Translations under genes and position numbers: made by a program | In this document: one piece after another, positions 1 through 9,251 of the stretch | How the letters are laid out: every line of letters begins with the position of its first letter | Position numbering within the stretch: the stretch's first letter is position 1 | NCBI RefSeq assembly: GCF_001570545.1 | Contig: NZ_BBXD01000022.1 | Location: 186,001-250,000, forward strand | DNA from: Herbidospora mongoliensis | GTDB taxonomy: Bacteria > Actinomycetota > Actinomycetes > Streptosporangiales > Streptosporangiaceae | Reading direction: 5' to 3' | DNA length: 64,000 bases | The notes under the pieces: model-generated | The model's database searches: none | What the model was told of the DNA's origin: nothing | Seen by the model: only the letters and a program-made list of their open reading frames with translations

Positions 1-1074
1 CTCGGTGTCGGCGCGGCTGCCCTGGTATTGCATCATCAGCTCGGGCGCCGACCGTCCCGCCGAGGCCAGCTTGTCGCTCAGCGGTTTCACGAAGTCGGGG
101 AACTGGTAGGCGCTCTGGGTGCCCGGTGACGGATAGACGACCCGGTCCCAGTGGAACGCCCACATCGCGTCGCCGAGGCCGGTCACCAGGAAGTCGAGCG
201 GCTGGCTGCGCAGGGCCAGCGTCGTGAACTCCGAGGCCAGTTCGTCGCGCTGTTTGCCGGTCTTCATGATGGGCGAGGCCGGGTCCCAGATGTAGGCCGG
301 GGCGGCCAGCCGGGGGCCGATGTCGGGGCACAGGACCTTCAGGTGCTCCGGCGGGTTCATCCTGCCGCAGTCGGCGAAGGTCATCGTCCGCGACCAGAGC
401 CACACGCTGCTGCTGCCCATGCCGTAGCTGCCGTAGGCCGCGTTGAACCAGACGGCGTATCCGGCCACCGCCACCCCGGCCACGCCGACGCCGGCCAGCA
501 CCCGCTGCCAGCCCGCTCGCGCGATCAGCAGCCACACCGCCGCCACCCCGATCAGCGGCAGGCCGAGTGTGCGGGTCATCGCCGAGAACGCCAGCAGCAG
601 GAACGCCACGCCGACCATGAGCCGGCTGCGCGGGTTGAGCAGGATCAGCGTCACCGCGGCCACCACGAGGAACGTGAACAGCAGGTCGGCCATCACGAGG
701 TGTTCGAGCTGGATCTGGTACGCGTCCAGCAGGATCGGCGCCGTCGCCAGCCCGGCCGCCCAGCCGGGGAGGAAGGTGCGTTTGCGCAGGATGACGTACA
801 CGCAGCAGGCGATGCCCAGCCCGAGCAGGTGCTGCACGGTGACGAGGGCCAGCACTGAGTGGAACGGCGCGAGGAACACCGAGTAGCCGGAGGGGCGCGA
901 CTCCAGGGGACGCATGTCCAGGGCGGAGCTCAGGTAGGAGAACGAGTCGGCCCAGAACCACAACGCGGGGCGATATCCGAGGCTCGCGACGACCCGGACG
1001 GTGATCCCCGACACCAGGAGGGTGAGGAAGACCCAGTGGGTCCGGAGGAAGCTGCCTGCGGGAATGATGTCCAC
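1..1074 (-). CDS. Integral membrane glycosyltransferase-like protein, C-terminus cut by window edge
   Basis: The reading frame starts at GTG 1074, directly after an in-frame stop, and stays open for 358 codons to base 1, so the C-terminus is missing. The protein has an N-terminal hydrophobic segment, an early WADSFSYLS stretch with an acidic residue just after the first membrane helix, and several further hydrophobic helices to about residue 200. A soluble, probably extracytoplasmic part follows with CGRMNPPEH and KVLCPDIGP. This layout resembles GT-C fold enzymes (dolichol- or polyprenyl-phosphate mannosyltransferase-like, GT39 and relatives), which transfer sugars from lipid carriers outside the membrane. 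Family placement is by overall architecture only. It is divergent from the next gene. Confidence 0.6.
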   Translation of the reverse strand, partial: MDIIPAGSFLRTHWVFLTLLVSGITVRVVASLGYRPALWFWADSFSYLSSALDMRPLESRPSGYSVFLAPFHSVLALVTVQHLLGLGIACCVYVILRKRTFLPGWAAGLATAPILLDAYQIQLEHLVMADLLFTFLVVAAVTLILLNPRSRLMVGVAFLLLAFSAMTRTLGLPLIGVAAVWLLIARAGWQRVLAGVGVAGVAVAGYAVWFNAAYGSYGMGSSSVWLWSRTMTFADCGRMNPPEHLKVLCPDIGPRLAAPAYIWDPASPIMKTGKQRDELASEFTTLALRSQPLDFLVTGLGDAMWAFHWDRVVYPSPGTQSAYQFPDFVKPLSDKLASAGRSAPELMMQYQGSRADTE

Positions 1075-1097
1075 CGCCTTTCAGGGGGACATTTCAG

Positions 1098-1122
1098 CAC
1101 TGGACGGGAGTGAACGCCAGTG
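1098..1122. promoter_or_regulatory. Inverted repeat CACTGG-N13-CCAGTG
   Basis: The arms are six bases each, 24 bases upstream of the glycosyltransferase start on the minus strand and inside the divergent intergenic region. It could be a weak hairpin in the leader or a protein site; nothing favours either. Confidence 0.2.
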
Positions 1123-1178
1123 GAAGGGGGGACGTGAGGGTCCCAACTACACAGAGTGACTGGAGGGGGATTACCCGT

Positions 1179-1196
1179 TAATTGGGGCTCCAATTA
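1179..1196. promoter_or_regulatory. Perfect 18-bp palindrome in divergent promoter region
   Basis: TAATTGG-GGCT-CCAATTA has perfect seven-base arms. It lies about 85 bases upstream of the gene at 1281 and 105 bases upstream of the glycosyltransferase at 1074. It is AT-rich in a GC-rich background, as expected for an operator. No regulator gene is adjacent, so the factor is unknown. Confidence 0.35.
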
Positions 1197-1280
1197 GGTA
1201 GCAGAAAACCACTTCTGTTCTTTTTGGTACGGATTAGCCTGTGCCTCCGTGGAGCGTTCTAATGGCGCGGAGGGTACTAA

Positions 1281-1991
1281 ATGGAAATTCACGATGCGAT
1301 GCGTGAACATCGGACAAATCGTCGGATGTTACGCGTCAACCTGATCATTGGTCTCAGCACCGCAGTCATCACCCTGGTCGGCACTCTGGTGGGCCTGCGG
1401 TTCCTGCCGGCGGGAGGCGTGGTCGCCATCGCTCCCAAAGCGGAGGTGACGGTGATCGACACGGTGACTGCCCTGACGACCGTGACGGCGACGGCCACTC
1501 AGACGGTGACCGTCACGCAGGCCCCCGCCGCGCCCAACCCCGCCGCAGCAGGAGAGCCTGTCGACAGCCAGCCCATGGCCGCGGCCTCCGGCGCCCTGTT
1601 CCTGGCCGACAAGGATGCCTCGGACGATCACTGGGCATATCGGGACACCTACACGATCAAGCGGACCCGCTACACCCGGGCCATCGCCATCGCCACCGAC
1701 AACGACGGCGGATTCGTCGAGTACACCCTGGAGAGTCGATATGCGACCTTCAAGACGACGCTCGGCATCAACGACCTCGCGGGCGACTCATGCGAGGTCG
1801 CTTTCCGTTTCTACGGCGACGGCACGCTGCTGCACGAGCAGTCGGTCGAATACGCCAAGCCCAAGAAAGTCGAATTCCCCATCGGGGACGCGGTGAAGAT
1901 CAGAATCTCGGCTGACGACCTGTCCGGTAATTGTTTCATGAACTCCGGCGGGGCCGCCGTGATGGGCGATCCGCACCTGGCCTCGGCCTGA
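1281..1991 (+). CDS. Membrane-anchored protein with NPCBM-like C-terminal domain
   Basis: The 236-residue protein begins with a basic cytoplasmic stretch (about residues 1-20) and one transmembrane helix (about 21-45). A low-complexity Thr/Val/Ala linker rich in TVT repeats follows (about 55-85), then a folded domain from about residue 110. The domain carries LGINDLAGDSCEV and VKIRISADDLSG, the kind of beta-sandwich sequence seen in NPCBM/NEW2 carbohydrate-binding modules. The likely topology is a short tail inside, then a linker and binding domain outside. The ATG has GGAGG 10 bases upstream. Its ligand is unknown; the NPCBM assignment is from pattern recognition only. Confidence 0.6.
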   Translation: MEIHDAMREHRTNRRMLRVNLIIGLSTAVITLVGTLVGLRFLPAGGVVAIAPKAEVTVIDTVTALTTVTATATQTVTVTQAPAAPNPAAAGEPVDSQPMAAASGALFLADKDASDDHWAYRDTYTIKRTRYTRAIAIATDNDGGFVEYTLESRYATFKTTLGINDLAGDSCEVAFRFYGDGTLLHEQSVEYAKPKKVEFPIGDAVKIRISADDLSGNCFMNSGGAAVMGDPHLASA

Positions 1992-1996
1992 CCCGC

Positions 1997-3373
1997 TCAG
2001 CACTCGATGACGTTGACCGCGAGCCCGCCGCGGCTGGTCTCCTTGTACTTGGAGTGCATGTCGCGGCCGGTGTCGCGCATCGTCTTGATCGCCTTGTCGA
2101 GCGACACGAAGTGTTTCCCGTCGCCGCGCAGCGCGATGCGGGCCGCCGCGATGGCCTTCACCGAGGCCACGGCGTTGCGCTCGATGCACGGGATCTGCAC
2201 CAGGCCGCCGATCGGGTCGCAGGTCAGCCCCAGGTTGTGTTCGATGCCGATCTCGGCGGCGTTCTCCACCTGTTCCGGTGTGCCGCCCAGCACCTCGGTC
2301 AGGCCGGCCGCCGCCATCGAGCAGGCCGAGCCGACCTCTCCCTGGCAACCGACTTCGGCGCCCGAGATCGACGCGTTCTCCTTGAACAGCACCCCGACCG
2401 CGCCCGCCGTGAGCAGGAACCGCACCACGGCGTCGTCGTCGGCGCCGGGCATGAACCGCGTGTAGTAGGAGATGACCGCCGGGATGATGCCGGCCGCGCC
2501 GTTGGTGGGGGCGGTCACGATGCGGCCGCCCGCCGCGTTCTCCTCGTTCACGGCCAGCGCGAACAGGGTCACCCAGTCCATCGCCTGGAGCGGATCGCGT
2601 TCGGCCGGTTCGCTCTGGAGCTGGCGCTGGAGCTGGTGGGCGCGGCGGCGCACCTTCAGGCCGCCGGGCAGCACGCCCTCGCGGGAGGATCCGCGCCGGA
2701 CGCACTCGTCCATGACCCGCCACAGGTTGATCAGGCCCGACTTGATCTCGGCCTCGGTGCGGCCGAAGGCCTGCTCGTTGGCCATCATCAAACCGGAGAT
2801 CGACAGGCCCGTCTCGGCGCACTGCGCCAGCAGTTCGCCCGCCGTCAGGAACGGATGGGGGAGCGGGGTGTCGTCGGGCTTGATGCGGTCGGCGCCGGTG
2901 GCGTTCTCGTCGACGACGAAGCCGCCGCCGACCGAGTAGTAGATCTTCTCTCTCAGTACGTCGCCCGTATCGCCCCACGCGGTGAAACGCATGCCGTTGG
3001 GGTGGCCGGGGAGCGAGATCTTGCGTTCGAAGATCAGGTCGTCGCCGACCACGAACGGGACGACTCGCTGCCCCATCAGGGACACCGTGCCCGCCGCGCG
3101 CATCGCGGCCAGCATGCCGTCGACCGCGTCGACGTCGACGAGTTCGGGTTTCTCCCCGGACAGACCCAGCAGCACGGCCTTGTCGCTGCCGTGGCCCTTT
3201 CCGGTCAGGCCGAGGGAGCCGTACAGGATGACCTGGACTTTCGCGGTCTTCTCCAGAAGACCGTCGTGCAGCAGGCCGCGCGCGAACTTGTGCGCGGCGG
3301 CCATCGGGCCGCCCGTGTGGGAGCTGGACGGCCCGATGCCGACCTTGAAAAGGTCGAAGACGCTGATCGCCAT
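1997..3373 (-). CDS. sdaA: L-serine dehydratase (iron-sulfur, single chain)
   Basis: The 458-residue protein converts L-serine to pyruvate and ammonia. The N-terminal beta domain starts with [21 protein letters not shown], a hallmark of the family. The catalytic alpha domain has [18 protein letters not shown] and three cysteines suited to a 4Fe-4S cluster (in [15 protein letters not shown] and IPCIERN). The ATG at 3373 is chosen because the conserved N-terminus starts there; the frame is open further upstream, but that extension is low-complexity and overlaps gcvH. It begins 10 bases after gcvH, in the same transcript as gcvT and gcvH, so glycine cleavage output can flow through serine to pyruvate. 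It sits under the same glycine riboswitch. Confidence 0.95.
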   Translation of the reverse strand: MAISVFDLFKVGIGPSSSHTGGPMAAAHKFARGLLHDGLLEKTAKVQVILYGSLGLTGKGHGSDKAVLLGLSGEKPELVDVDAVDGMLAAMRAAGTVSLMGQRVVPFVVGDDLIFERKISLPGHPNGMRFTAWGDTGDVLREKIYYSVGGGFVVDENATGADRIKPDDTPLPHPFLTAGELLAQCAETGLSISGLMMANEQAFGRTEAEIKSGLINLWRVMDECVRRGSSREGVLPGGLKVRRRAHQLQRQLQSEPAERDPLQAMDWVTLFALAVNEENAAGGRIVTAPTNGAAGIIPAVISYYTRFMPGADDDAVVRFLLTAGAVGVLFKENASISGAEVGCQGEVGSACSMAAAGLTEVLGGTPEQVENAAEIGIEHNLGLTCDPIGGLVQIPCIERNAVASVKAIAAARIALRGDGKHFVSLDKAIKTMRDTGRDMHSKYKETSRGGLAVNVIEC

Positions 3374-3383
3374 ATGCGGGGGA

Positions 3384-3773
3384 TCAGGACTCGGCGGCGG
3401 TGAGGGTGGCGTACTCCTCGTTGGTGAGCAGGTCGTCGGGGGTGCCCTCGATGCGCACGCGGAACAGCCAGCCCTCGCCATAGGGGTCGCTGTTCACCAG
3501 GGACGGGTCGTCGACCACGGTCTGGTTGATCTCCACGATCTCGCCGCCGACGGGGGCGTAGATGTCGCTGACCGATTTGGTCGACTCGACCTCGCCGACC
3601 GCGTCGCCCGCCTCGATCGTCGCCCCGGCCTCGGGGAGCTGGACGTAGACCACGTCACCCAGCGACTCGGCGGCGTAGGCGGTGATTCCGACGGTGACGG
3701 TCAGACCGTCGTCCAGCCCGGCCACCCACTCGTGCTCTTTGGTGTAGCTGAGCTCGTCGGGAATGCTGCTCAC
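3384..3773 (-). CDS. gcvH: Glycine cleavage system H protein
   Basis: The 129-residue lipoyl carrier protein shuttles the aminomethyl group between GcvP, GcvT and the L protein. The lipoylation lysine is K66 in the conserved [10 protein letters not shown] context, and the family length of about 125-130 is normal. The ATG overlaps the gcvT stop by four bases (ATGA), which implies translational coupling. gcvP is not in the window. Confidence 0.97.
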   Translation of the reverse strand: MSSIPDELSYTKEHEWVAGLDDGLTVTVGITAYAAESLGDVVYVQLPEAGATIEAGDAVGEVESTKSVSDIYAPVGGEIVEINQTVVDDPSLVNSDPYGEGWLFRVRIEGTPDDLLTNEEYATLTAAES

Positions 3774-4840
3774 TTCTTCCTCCTGTAGAAAGGCAGGTCA
3801 ACGACGTCGACCGGTTCGTGGGAGCCGCGGATGTCCACGGCGGCGGGGGTTGAGGTCACGTAGGCCATCGCGATCGGGCGGCCGATCGACGGCGACGGTG
3901 CGCCGCTGGTGACCTCGCCGATCACGGTGCCCTCGGCGTCGACGACGGCGAAACCGTGGCGGGGCACCCGGCGGCCCTTCATCACCAGGCCGACCAGGCG
4001 CTTTTCTGTCTCAAGAGCGGAGAGGGCCGCGCGGCCGACGAAGTCGCCGGGCTTGTCGAAGCGGACGACTCTGCCGAGACCGGCGTCCATGGGCGTGGTG
4101 GCCGAGGTGAGCTCGTTGCCGTACAGCGGCATTCCGGCTTCGAGTCGCAGCGTGTCGCGGGCGCTCAGCCCGGCGGGGACCAGGCCGTGAGAGGCCCCGG
4201 CTTCCATGAGCGCGTGCCAGAGCTTCACCGCGTCGTCGGCCTGGACGAACAGCTCGAAGCCGTCTTCGCCGGTGTAGCCGGTGCGGGCGATCAGCGCCTC
4301 GACGCCGGCGACGGTGCCGGGCAGGCCGGTGTAGTACTTCAGACCCGGCAGGTCGGCGTCGGTGAGCTGGGCCAGGATCTCCGGGGAGTTCGGGCCCTGG
4401 ACGGCCAGCAGCGCGTAGGAGTCGGAGCGGTCGTCGACCACGGCGTCGTGGTTCTTGGCGCGGTCGGTGAGTTCCGCCGCCACCTTCAAGTAGTTGGACG
4501 CGTTCGCGCAGACCATGAACTCGTCGGCGGCGAGGCGGTAGACGATCAGGTCGTCGACGATGCCGCCGTCGGCGTCGCACATCATCGTGTAGCGGGCCCG
4601 GCCCGGCTCCAGGCCGCCCAGGTTGCCGACCAGCGCGTGGTCGAGGGCGTCGGCCGCGCCCGGACCGGTCACGTAGATCTCGCCCATGTGGGACAGGTCG
4701 AACAGCCCCGCGGCGGTGCGGACTGCGGTGTGCTCGGCCGACTCACTGCCGTAGCGCAGCGGCATCAGCCAGCCCGCGAAGTCGGTCAGGGTCGCGCCGA
4801 GGCTCTTGTGCACCTCGTGCAGCGGGGTCGGTCGGGACAT
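3770..4840 (-). CDS. gcvT: Glycine cleavage system aminomethyltransferase (T protein)
   Basis: The 356-residue protein transfers the methylene group from the H-protein aminomethyl arm to tetrahydrofolate and releases ammonia. Family signatures include [12 protein letters not shown] near the N-terminus, [20 protein letters not shown] and [15 protein letters not shown] chose ATG 4840 because GAGGTG lies six bases upstream; an in-frame GTG at 4849 would bury that ribosome-binding site in the coding region. It is the first gene after the glycine riboswitch, which ends about 38 bases upstream, and overlaps gcvH by four bases. Confidence 0.97.
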   Translation of the reverse strand: MSRPTPLHEVHKSLGATLTDFAGWLMPLRYGSESAEHTAVRTAAGLFDLSHMGEIYVTGPGAADALDHALVGNLGGLEPGRARYTMMCDADGGIVDDLIVYRLAADEFMVCANASNYLKVAAELTDRAKNHDAVVDDRSDSYALLAVQGPNSPEILAQLTDADLPGLKYYTGLPGTVAGVEALIARTGYTGEDGFELFVQADDAVKLWHALMEAGASHGLVPAGLSARDTLRLEAGMPLYGNELTSATTPMDAGLGRVVRFDKPGDFVGRAALSALETEKRLVGLVMKGRRVPRHGFAVVDAEGTVIGEVTSGAPSPSIGRPIAMAYVTSTPAAVDIRGSHEPVDVVDLPFYRRKK

Positions 4841-4877
4841 GAAGCGCACCTCGAATAAGGTCGGATGTCAGCATCCT

Positions 4878-5066
4878 CCCCCTCTGTCATGGGTGCCTGA
4901 GAGCTTCGCCCGAGTTTTGCCGGACTTTCACCTTCGGCGAGGCCACAGGCCTGCTTTCCAGAGGACACCTCGCCCGCACGGTCCTTTGCCTTGAGAGGTT
5001 CGCGGGGAGGGCTTGCTCCTTCAGGGGCCCTGGCCGGATGCCAGGGCGCTCTCCCGCGCGGGATCA
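4878..5066 (-). ncRNA. Tandem glycine riboswitch
   Basis: Read on the minus strand, the leader carries the conserved glycine aptamer segments twice. The first aptamer starts near 5066 with GCGGGAGAG, then has CTGAAGGAGCAA and CTCTCAAGGCAAAGGACCGT. The second starts near 4960 with CTCTGGAAA, then GCCGAAGGTGAAAGTCC and CTCTCAGGCA, ending with ACAGAGGGGGA at about 4878. The order and spacing match the two-aptamer class found upstream of gcv operons. It sits just before gcvT. Glycine binding is expected to switch on gcvT-gcvH-sdaA, as established for gcv riboswitches; the expression platform is probably within the last 40 bases before gcvT. Confidence 0.93.
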
Positions 5067-5082
5067 CTGGTGTGTCGTCAGC

Positions 5083-5784
5083 CTATCTGCCCCTCCCGGC
5101 CGGGCGGAACCCGGCGCGGAGGACGAACGACCCGAAGACCGGCGCCTCCTCATCGGCCTCCGGATGCCACTGGACCGCCCACACCGTCTCGTCAAGCATG
5201 ACCGCCTCGATCGTGCCGTCGTCGGCGCGGGCGATCGTTGTGAGACCTGGCGCCAGCTTGTCGACGGCCTGGTGGTGGTAGTGGGCGGGAGTGATCTCCC
5301 CGGTGCCGTAGAGCCGTTGCAAGGGCTGCGAAAGACGTACCGGAACCCTTCCGTAGACCCCCGGGGCCGGAGAGTGGCGGTCGGTGCCGCACACGTCGGG
5401 CAGATGCTGGACCAGCGTGCCGCCCAGCGCGACGTTGAGCACCTGAAGGCCCCGGCAGATGCCGAGGATCGGGAGCCTGGTCGCCAGGGCGGCTTTGACC
5501 AGCGAGAACTCGGCGTCGTCCCGGAAATCGCGGATGTATCCGGTTCTCGGGTGCTGAGCGCTGCCGTACCGGCCGGGGTCGATGTCGCCGCCCCCGGCCA
5601 CGATCAGGCCGTCGAGACGGCCGACGAGCTCGCCCGGGTCACCGGCGGGCGGCAGGATCACCGGCTGCCCACCGGCCCGTTCGACGTGCCTGACGTAGTC
5701 CCACGGCAACAGCGCCGCAGTGGTCTCCCACACCGTGAAACGCGCGGGTTCGGCGTAACACGTGATGCCGATCACGGGCTTCAC
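5083..5784 (-). CDS. Gamma-glutamyl-GABA hydrolase-like class I amidotransferase protein (PuuD type)
   Basis: The 233-residue protein belongs to the peptidase C26 / glutamine amidotransferase class I fold. It starts PVIGITCYAEP, has the nucleophile elbow GICRGLQVLN (Cys), GGGDIDP and the catalytic His in VQWHPEADEE. In polyamine and related amine pathways such enzymes remove the glutamyl group from gamma-glutamyl carboxylic acids. GTG 5784 is chosen because the conserved N-terminus starts there and its GTGA overlaps the SDR stop. It is the last gene of the four-gene amine operon. The exact substrate (gamma-glutamyl-GABA or another conjugate) cannot be read from sequence. Confidence 0.88.
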   Translation of the reverse strand: MKPVIGITCYAEPARFTVWETTAALLPWDYVRHVERAGGQPVILPPAGDPGELVGRLDGLIVAGGGDIDPGRYGSAQHPRTGYIRDFRDDAEFSLVKAALATRLPILGICRGLQVLNVALGGTLVQHLPDVCGTDRHSPAPGVYGRVPVRLSQPLQRLYGTGEITPAHYHHQAVDKLAPGLTTIARADDGTIEAVMLDETVWAVQWHPEADEEAPVFGSFVLRAGFRPAGRGR

Positions 5785-6545
5785 AGGGGGGTCACGTACG
5801 CCCCGGAGATGCCGCCGTCGACCAGGAACTCGGCGGCGGTGACGAACGACGCGTCGTCGGAGGCCAGGAACGCCACGGCGGCGGCGATCTCCTCGGCCCG
5901 CGCGAACCTGCCGAGCGGCACGTGCACCAGACGGCGCTGCGCCCGCTCGGGGTCCTTGGCGAACAGTTCCCGCAGCAGGGGGGTGTCGACCGGTCCTGGG
6001 CACAGGGCGTTGACCCGGATGCCCTCGCGGGCGAACTGCACGCCCAGCTCACGGGTCATCGCCAGCACGCCGCCCTTGGACGCCGTGTAGGAGATCTGCG
6101 AGGTCGCGGAACCCATGACCGCCACGAACGAGGCGGTGTTGATGATCGAGCCCTTGCCCTGCCGCTGCATGTAGGGCAGCACGTGCTTGCAGCACAGGTA
6201 CACGCTGGTCAGGTTGACCTCCTGGACGCGACGCCAGGCGTCCAGGCCCGTGGTCAGGATCGAGTCGTCGTCGGCGGGGGAGATCCCGGCGTTGTTGAAC
6301 GCGATGTCGACGCTGCCGAACTCGTCGTACGCGGTCTGGAACATCCGGATGACGTCGTCCTCCTCGGCGACGTTCGCCTTGACGAAGATGCCGCCGACCT
6401 CTTCCGCCGCGCGCCGCCCGGCCTCCTCGTCGAGGTCGGCGAGGACGAGCTTGGCGCCCTCCTCGGCGAACCTGCGCGCGGTCGCCATTCCGATGCCCCC
6501 GGCGGCGCCGGTGATCACGGCGACCCGGTCCTGCAGACGTTGCAT
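5781..6545 (-). CDS. SDR-family oxidoreductase
   Basis: The 254-residue classical short-chain dehydrogenase has the cofactor motif TGAAGGIG near residue 12, NNAG near 86, a catalytic Ser in NTASF, Tyr-x-x-x-Lys in YTASK, and the PGPVDT stretch. Asp in LADLD after beta-strand 2 suggests NAD rather than NADP. It starts seven bases after the aldehyde dehydrogenase and overlaps the hydrolase. Family members are often labelled 3-oxoacyl-ACP reductase, but the operon suggests a step in gamma-glutamylated amine or alcohol oxidation. Substrate unknown. Confidence 0.9.
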   Translation of the reverse strand: MQRLQDRVAVITGAAGGIGMATARRFAEEGAKLVLADLDEEAGRRAAEEVGGIFVKANVAEEDDVIRMFQTAYDEFGSVDIAFNNAGISPADDDSILTTGLDAWRRVQEVNLTSVYLCCKHVLPYMQRQGKGSIINTASFVAVMGSATSQISYTASKGGVLAMTRELGVQFAREGIRVNALCPGPVDTPLLRELFAKDPERAQRRLVHVPLGRFARAEEIAAAVAFLASDDASFVTAAEFLVDGGISGAYVTPL

Positions 6546-6552
6546 GCTCTTC

Positions 6553-7890
6553 CTACTCCGTTGAGATGAAGACGTTCTTGGTCTCGGTGAAGGCGGTCAG
6601 CGCGTCGGGGCCCAGCTCGCGGCCCAGACCCGACTGTTTGAAGCCGCCGAAGGGCGTCCAGTAGCGGACCGAGGAGTGCGAGTTGACGCTGAGGTTCCCG
6701 GCCTCCACCCCACGAGCGACCCTCAGTGCCCTGCCGACGTCGCGGGTCCAGATCGAGCCGGACAGACCGTAGGGGGTGTCGTTGGCCTTGTGCAGGGCGT
6801 CTGCCTCGTCGTCGAACGCGACGACCGACACCACCGGGCCGAAGACCTCTTCGCGATAGGCGGGGTCGTCGGCGCCCGTGAGGATGGTCGGCGGGAACCA
6901 GTAGCCGGGGCCGTCGGGGTGGGCGCCCTGGAAATACGGATCTCTCACGTAAGAGGTGACCCTGGCCAGGTGTTCCGCGCTGATCAGCGGACCCATCTGG
7001 GTGTCTTCCGACGTGGGATCGCCGGTCTTGATGGCCTTCACCGCTTCGGTGAGCTTGGCCAGGAACTCGTCGTGGACGGAACGCTCCACCAGGATCCGGG
7101 ACCGCGCGCAGCAGTCCTGGCCGCTGTTGTCGAAGACGGCCATCGGGGCACTTTGTGCGGCTTTATCGATATCTGCGTCCGCAAAGACGATATTTGCGGA
7201 TTTGCCGCCCAGTTCCAGCGTCACCCTTTTGACCTGCTGTGCGGCCTGCGCCGCGATCAGCTTGCCGACCTCGGTCGAGCCGGTGAAGACGATTTTGGCG
7301 ACATCGGGATGCTCGACCAGACGAGCGCCCGCGACCTCCCCCTCACCGGGCAGGACCTGGAGCACCCCTTCGGGGAGACCCGCCGCGAGAGCCAGCTCGG
7401 CCAGCTTCAGCGCGGACATCGGGGTCCACTCGGCGGGTTTCACGATGACCGTGTTGCCCGCCGCGAGCGCCGGAGCCGCGCCCCACATCATGATCACCAT
7501 GGGGAAGTTCCACGGCACGATGATCCCGACCACGCCCAGGGGCTCCTGGAACGTGACGTCGATGCCGCCGGGCACCGGGATCTGGATGCCGTGGTTGCGC
7601 TCGGGCGCTCCTGAATAGAAGTTCAGCACGTCGCGGACGTTGCCGGCCTCCCAGCGGGCGTTGCCCACGGTGTGCCCGGCGTTCGCGATCTCGAGCTGCG
7701 CGAGCTCCTCCGCGTGCTCCTCGACCAGCGCGGCGAAGCGCCGCAGCAGCCGCGCGCGTTCGCCGGGGGCGACGTCCTTCCAGGTTCTGTACGCTTTCCT
7801 GGCTTTTTCGATGACTCTGTCGACTTCGACGGGGTCGGCGAGTTCGATGTCGGCCAGGATCTGCTCCGTGGCCGGATTGATGATCTTCAC
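6553..7890 (-). CDS. Aldehyde dehydrogenase (gamma-glutamyl-aminoaldehyde type by context)
   Basis: The 445-residue NAD(P)-dependent aldehyde dehydrogenase has PWNFPMVIMMW, the FTGSTEVGK Rossmann motif, the catalytic base in LELGGKS, and the nucleophile in GQDCCARS. Here two cysteines stand side by side. EEVFGPV and PFGGFKQSGLGRE complete the family set. The start is GTG 7890, overlapping the ligase stop by four bases. In a PuuC-like role it would oxidise gamma-glutamyl aminoaldehyde to gamma-glutamyl amino acid. At 445 residues it is somewhat shorter than the usual 480-500; a stretch between QMGPLISAEH and YFQGAHPDG appears reduced. Confidence 0.9.
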   Translation of the reverse strand: MKIINPATEQILADIELADPVEVDRVIEKARKAYRTWKDVAPGERARLLRRFAALVEEHAEELAQLEIANAGHTVGNARWEAGNVRDVLNFYSGAPERNHGIQIPVPGGIDVTFQEPLGVVGIIVPWNFPMVIMMWGAAPALAAGNTVIVKPAEWTPMSALKLAELALAAGLPEGVLQVLPGEGEVAGARLVEHPDVAKIVFTGSTEVGKLIAAQAAQQVKRVTLELGGKSANIVFADADIDKAAQSAPMAVFDNSGQDCCARSRILVERSVHDEFLAKLTEAVKAIKTGDPTSEDTQMGPLISAEHLARVTSYVRDPYFQGAHPDGPGYWFPPTILTGADDPAYREEVFGPVVSVVAFDDEADALHKANDTPYGLSGSIWTRDVGRALRVARGVEAGNLSVNSHSSVRYWTPFGGFKQSGLGRELGPDALTAFTETKNVFISTE

Positions 7891-9233
7891 AGCCGTTCGA
7901 ACCCCCGATAGAGCTCCCAGTCGGTGACCGCCGCGTCGAAGGCGGCCAGCTCCACCCGGGCGTTGTTCGCGTAGTGGTCGACGACCTCGTCGCCGAGGGC
8001 GTCCCTGGCGAGCGTAGAGCCCTCGAACAGCGCGAGCGCGTCACGCAGCGTCGAGGGGACCGTGTCGGCGCCCGAGGCGTACGCGTTGCCGGTGAAGGCG
8101 TCCTCCAGCGGGAGTTCGTCGTCGATGCCCTTCAGACCCGCGGCGATGAGCGCCGAGACGGCCAGGTAGGGGTTCACGTCGCCGCCGGGGACGCGGTTCT
8201 CGATGCGGAGCGAGTTGCCCCGGCCGACCAGGCGCAGCGAGCAGGTGCGGTTGTCCACGCCCCACTTCACCGCCGTGGGGGCGAAGGAACCGGCGACGAA
8301 GCGCTTGTAGGAGTTGATGTTGGGGGCGTACAGGAGAGTGAACTCGCGCATCGCGCGGAGCTGACCGGCGATGAAGTGCTCGCCGGTCTTCGACAGGCCG
8401 TGGGGGCCGTCGCCGGCCATGACCGGGGTGCCGTCGTCGTCGCGTAGCGAGATGTGGACGTGGCAGGAGTTGCCCTCGCGCTGGTTCGGCTTGGCCATGA
8501 ACGTGAGGGACATGCCCTCCTCGGCCGCGATCTCCTTGGCCCCGTTCTTGTAGACGGAGTGGTTGTCGCAGGTGGTGAGGGCGTCGGCGTACTTGAAAGC
8601 GATCTCGTGTTGGCCAAGGTTGCACTCACCCTTGGCCGACTCCACGTACAGGCCGGCGCCCTCCATGCTCAGACGGATGCGGCGCAGCAGCGGTTCCACT
8701 CTGGCCGTGCCGAGCAGGGAGTAGTCGACGTTGTAGAGGTTGCCGGGGACGAGATCGCGGTAGCCGCTGTTCCAGGCGTCCTCGTAGCTGGTGCGGTAGA
8801 CGCAGAATTCCAGTTCGGTGCCCACGAAGGCGGTCCAACCGCGTTCCGCGAGCCTGTCGGTCTGCTTTCGCAGGATCTGGCGGGGCGAGGGGACGACGTC
8901 GGAGCCGTCCTCCCAGACCAGATCCGCCAGCAGAAGGACCGTGCCCTCCTGCCACGGGACGCATCGCAGCGTCGCCAGGTCGGGTTTCATCACGAAGTCG
9001 CCGTATCCGTGCTCCCACGACGACATCGCGTATCCGCCGACCGTGTTCATCTCCACGTCGACCGCGAGCAGGTAGTTGCAGCCCTCCGCGGCGTGGTCCA
9101 GCACCTCGTCGAGGAAGTGCCGCGCCGACAGCCGTTTGCCCTGGAGCCGTCCCTGCATGTCCGTCACGGCGAGCAGGACGGTGTCGATCCGGCCCGCCTG
9201 CACGTCTTCCCGGAGTTCGTCGAGTGTCAGCAC
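7887..9233 (-). CDS. Glutamine synthetase-like gamma-glutamyl-amine ligase (PuuA/GlnA3/GlnA4 type)
   Basis: The 448-residue ATP-dependent ligase of the glutamine synthetase fold has GTELEF, the metal-binding KGECNLGQHE segment, CHVHISL and NRTCSLRLVG. It lacks the C-terminal adenylylation loop of true GlnA. In this gene setting the family joins glutamate to a polyamine, ethanolamine or other amine as the first step of catabolism. I start it at GTG 9233, which has AAGGTGAG upstream. An in-frame TTG at 9269 falls within a palindrome and has no ribosome-binding site. It is first in an operon of four tightly packed genes and divergent from the GntR gene. Substrate unresolved. Confidence 0.88.
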   Translation of the reverse strand: MLTLDELREDVQAGRIDTVLLAVTDMQGRLQGKRLSARHFLDEVLDHAAEGCNYLLAVDVEMNTVGGYAMSSWEHGYGDFVMKPDLATLRCVPWQEGTVLLLADLVWEDGSDVVPSPRQILRKQTDRLAERGWTAFVGTELEFCVYRTSYEDAWNSGYRDLVPGNLYNVDYSLLGTARVEPLLRRIRLSMEGAGLYVESAKGECNLGQHEIAFKYADALTTCDNHSVYKNGAKEIAAEEGMSLTFMAKPNQREGNSCHVHISLRDDDGTPVMAGDGPHGLSKTGEHFIAGQLRAMREFTLLYAPNINSYKRFVAGSFAPTAVKWGVDNRTCSLRLVGRGNSLRIENRVPGGDVNPYLAVSALIAAGLKGIDDELPLEDAFTGNAYASGADTVPSTLRDALALFEGSTLARDALGDEVVDHYANNARVELAAFDAAVTDWELYRGFERL

Positions 9234-9251
9234 GCTCGCCTCACCTTCTAC

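Noticed and set aside
1788-2978. Possible frameshift in sdaA because a long overlapping frame runs on the same strand
   Set aside because: The 458-residue frame is continuous from N-terminal to C-terminal family motifs.
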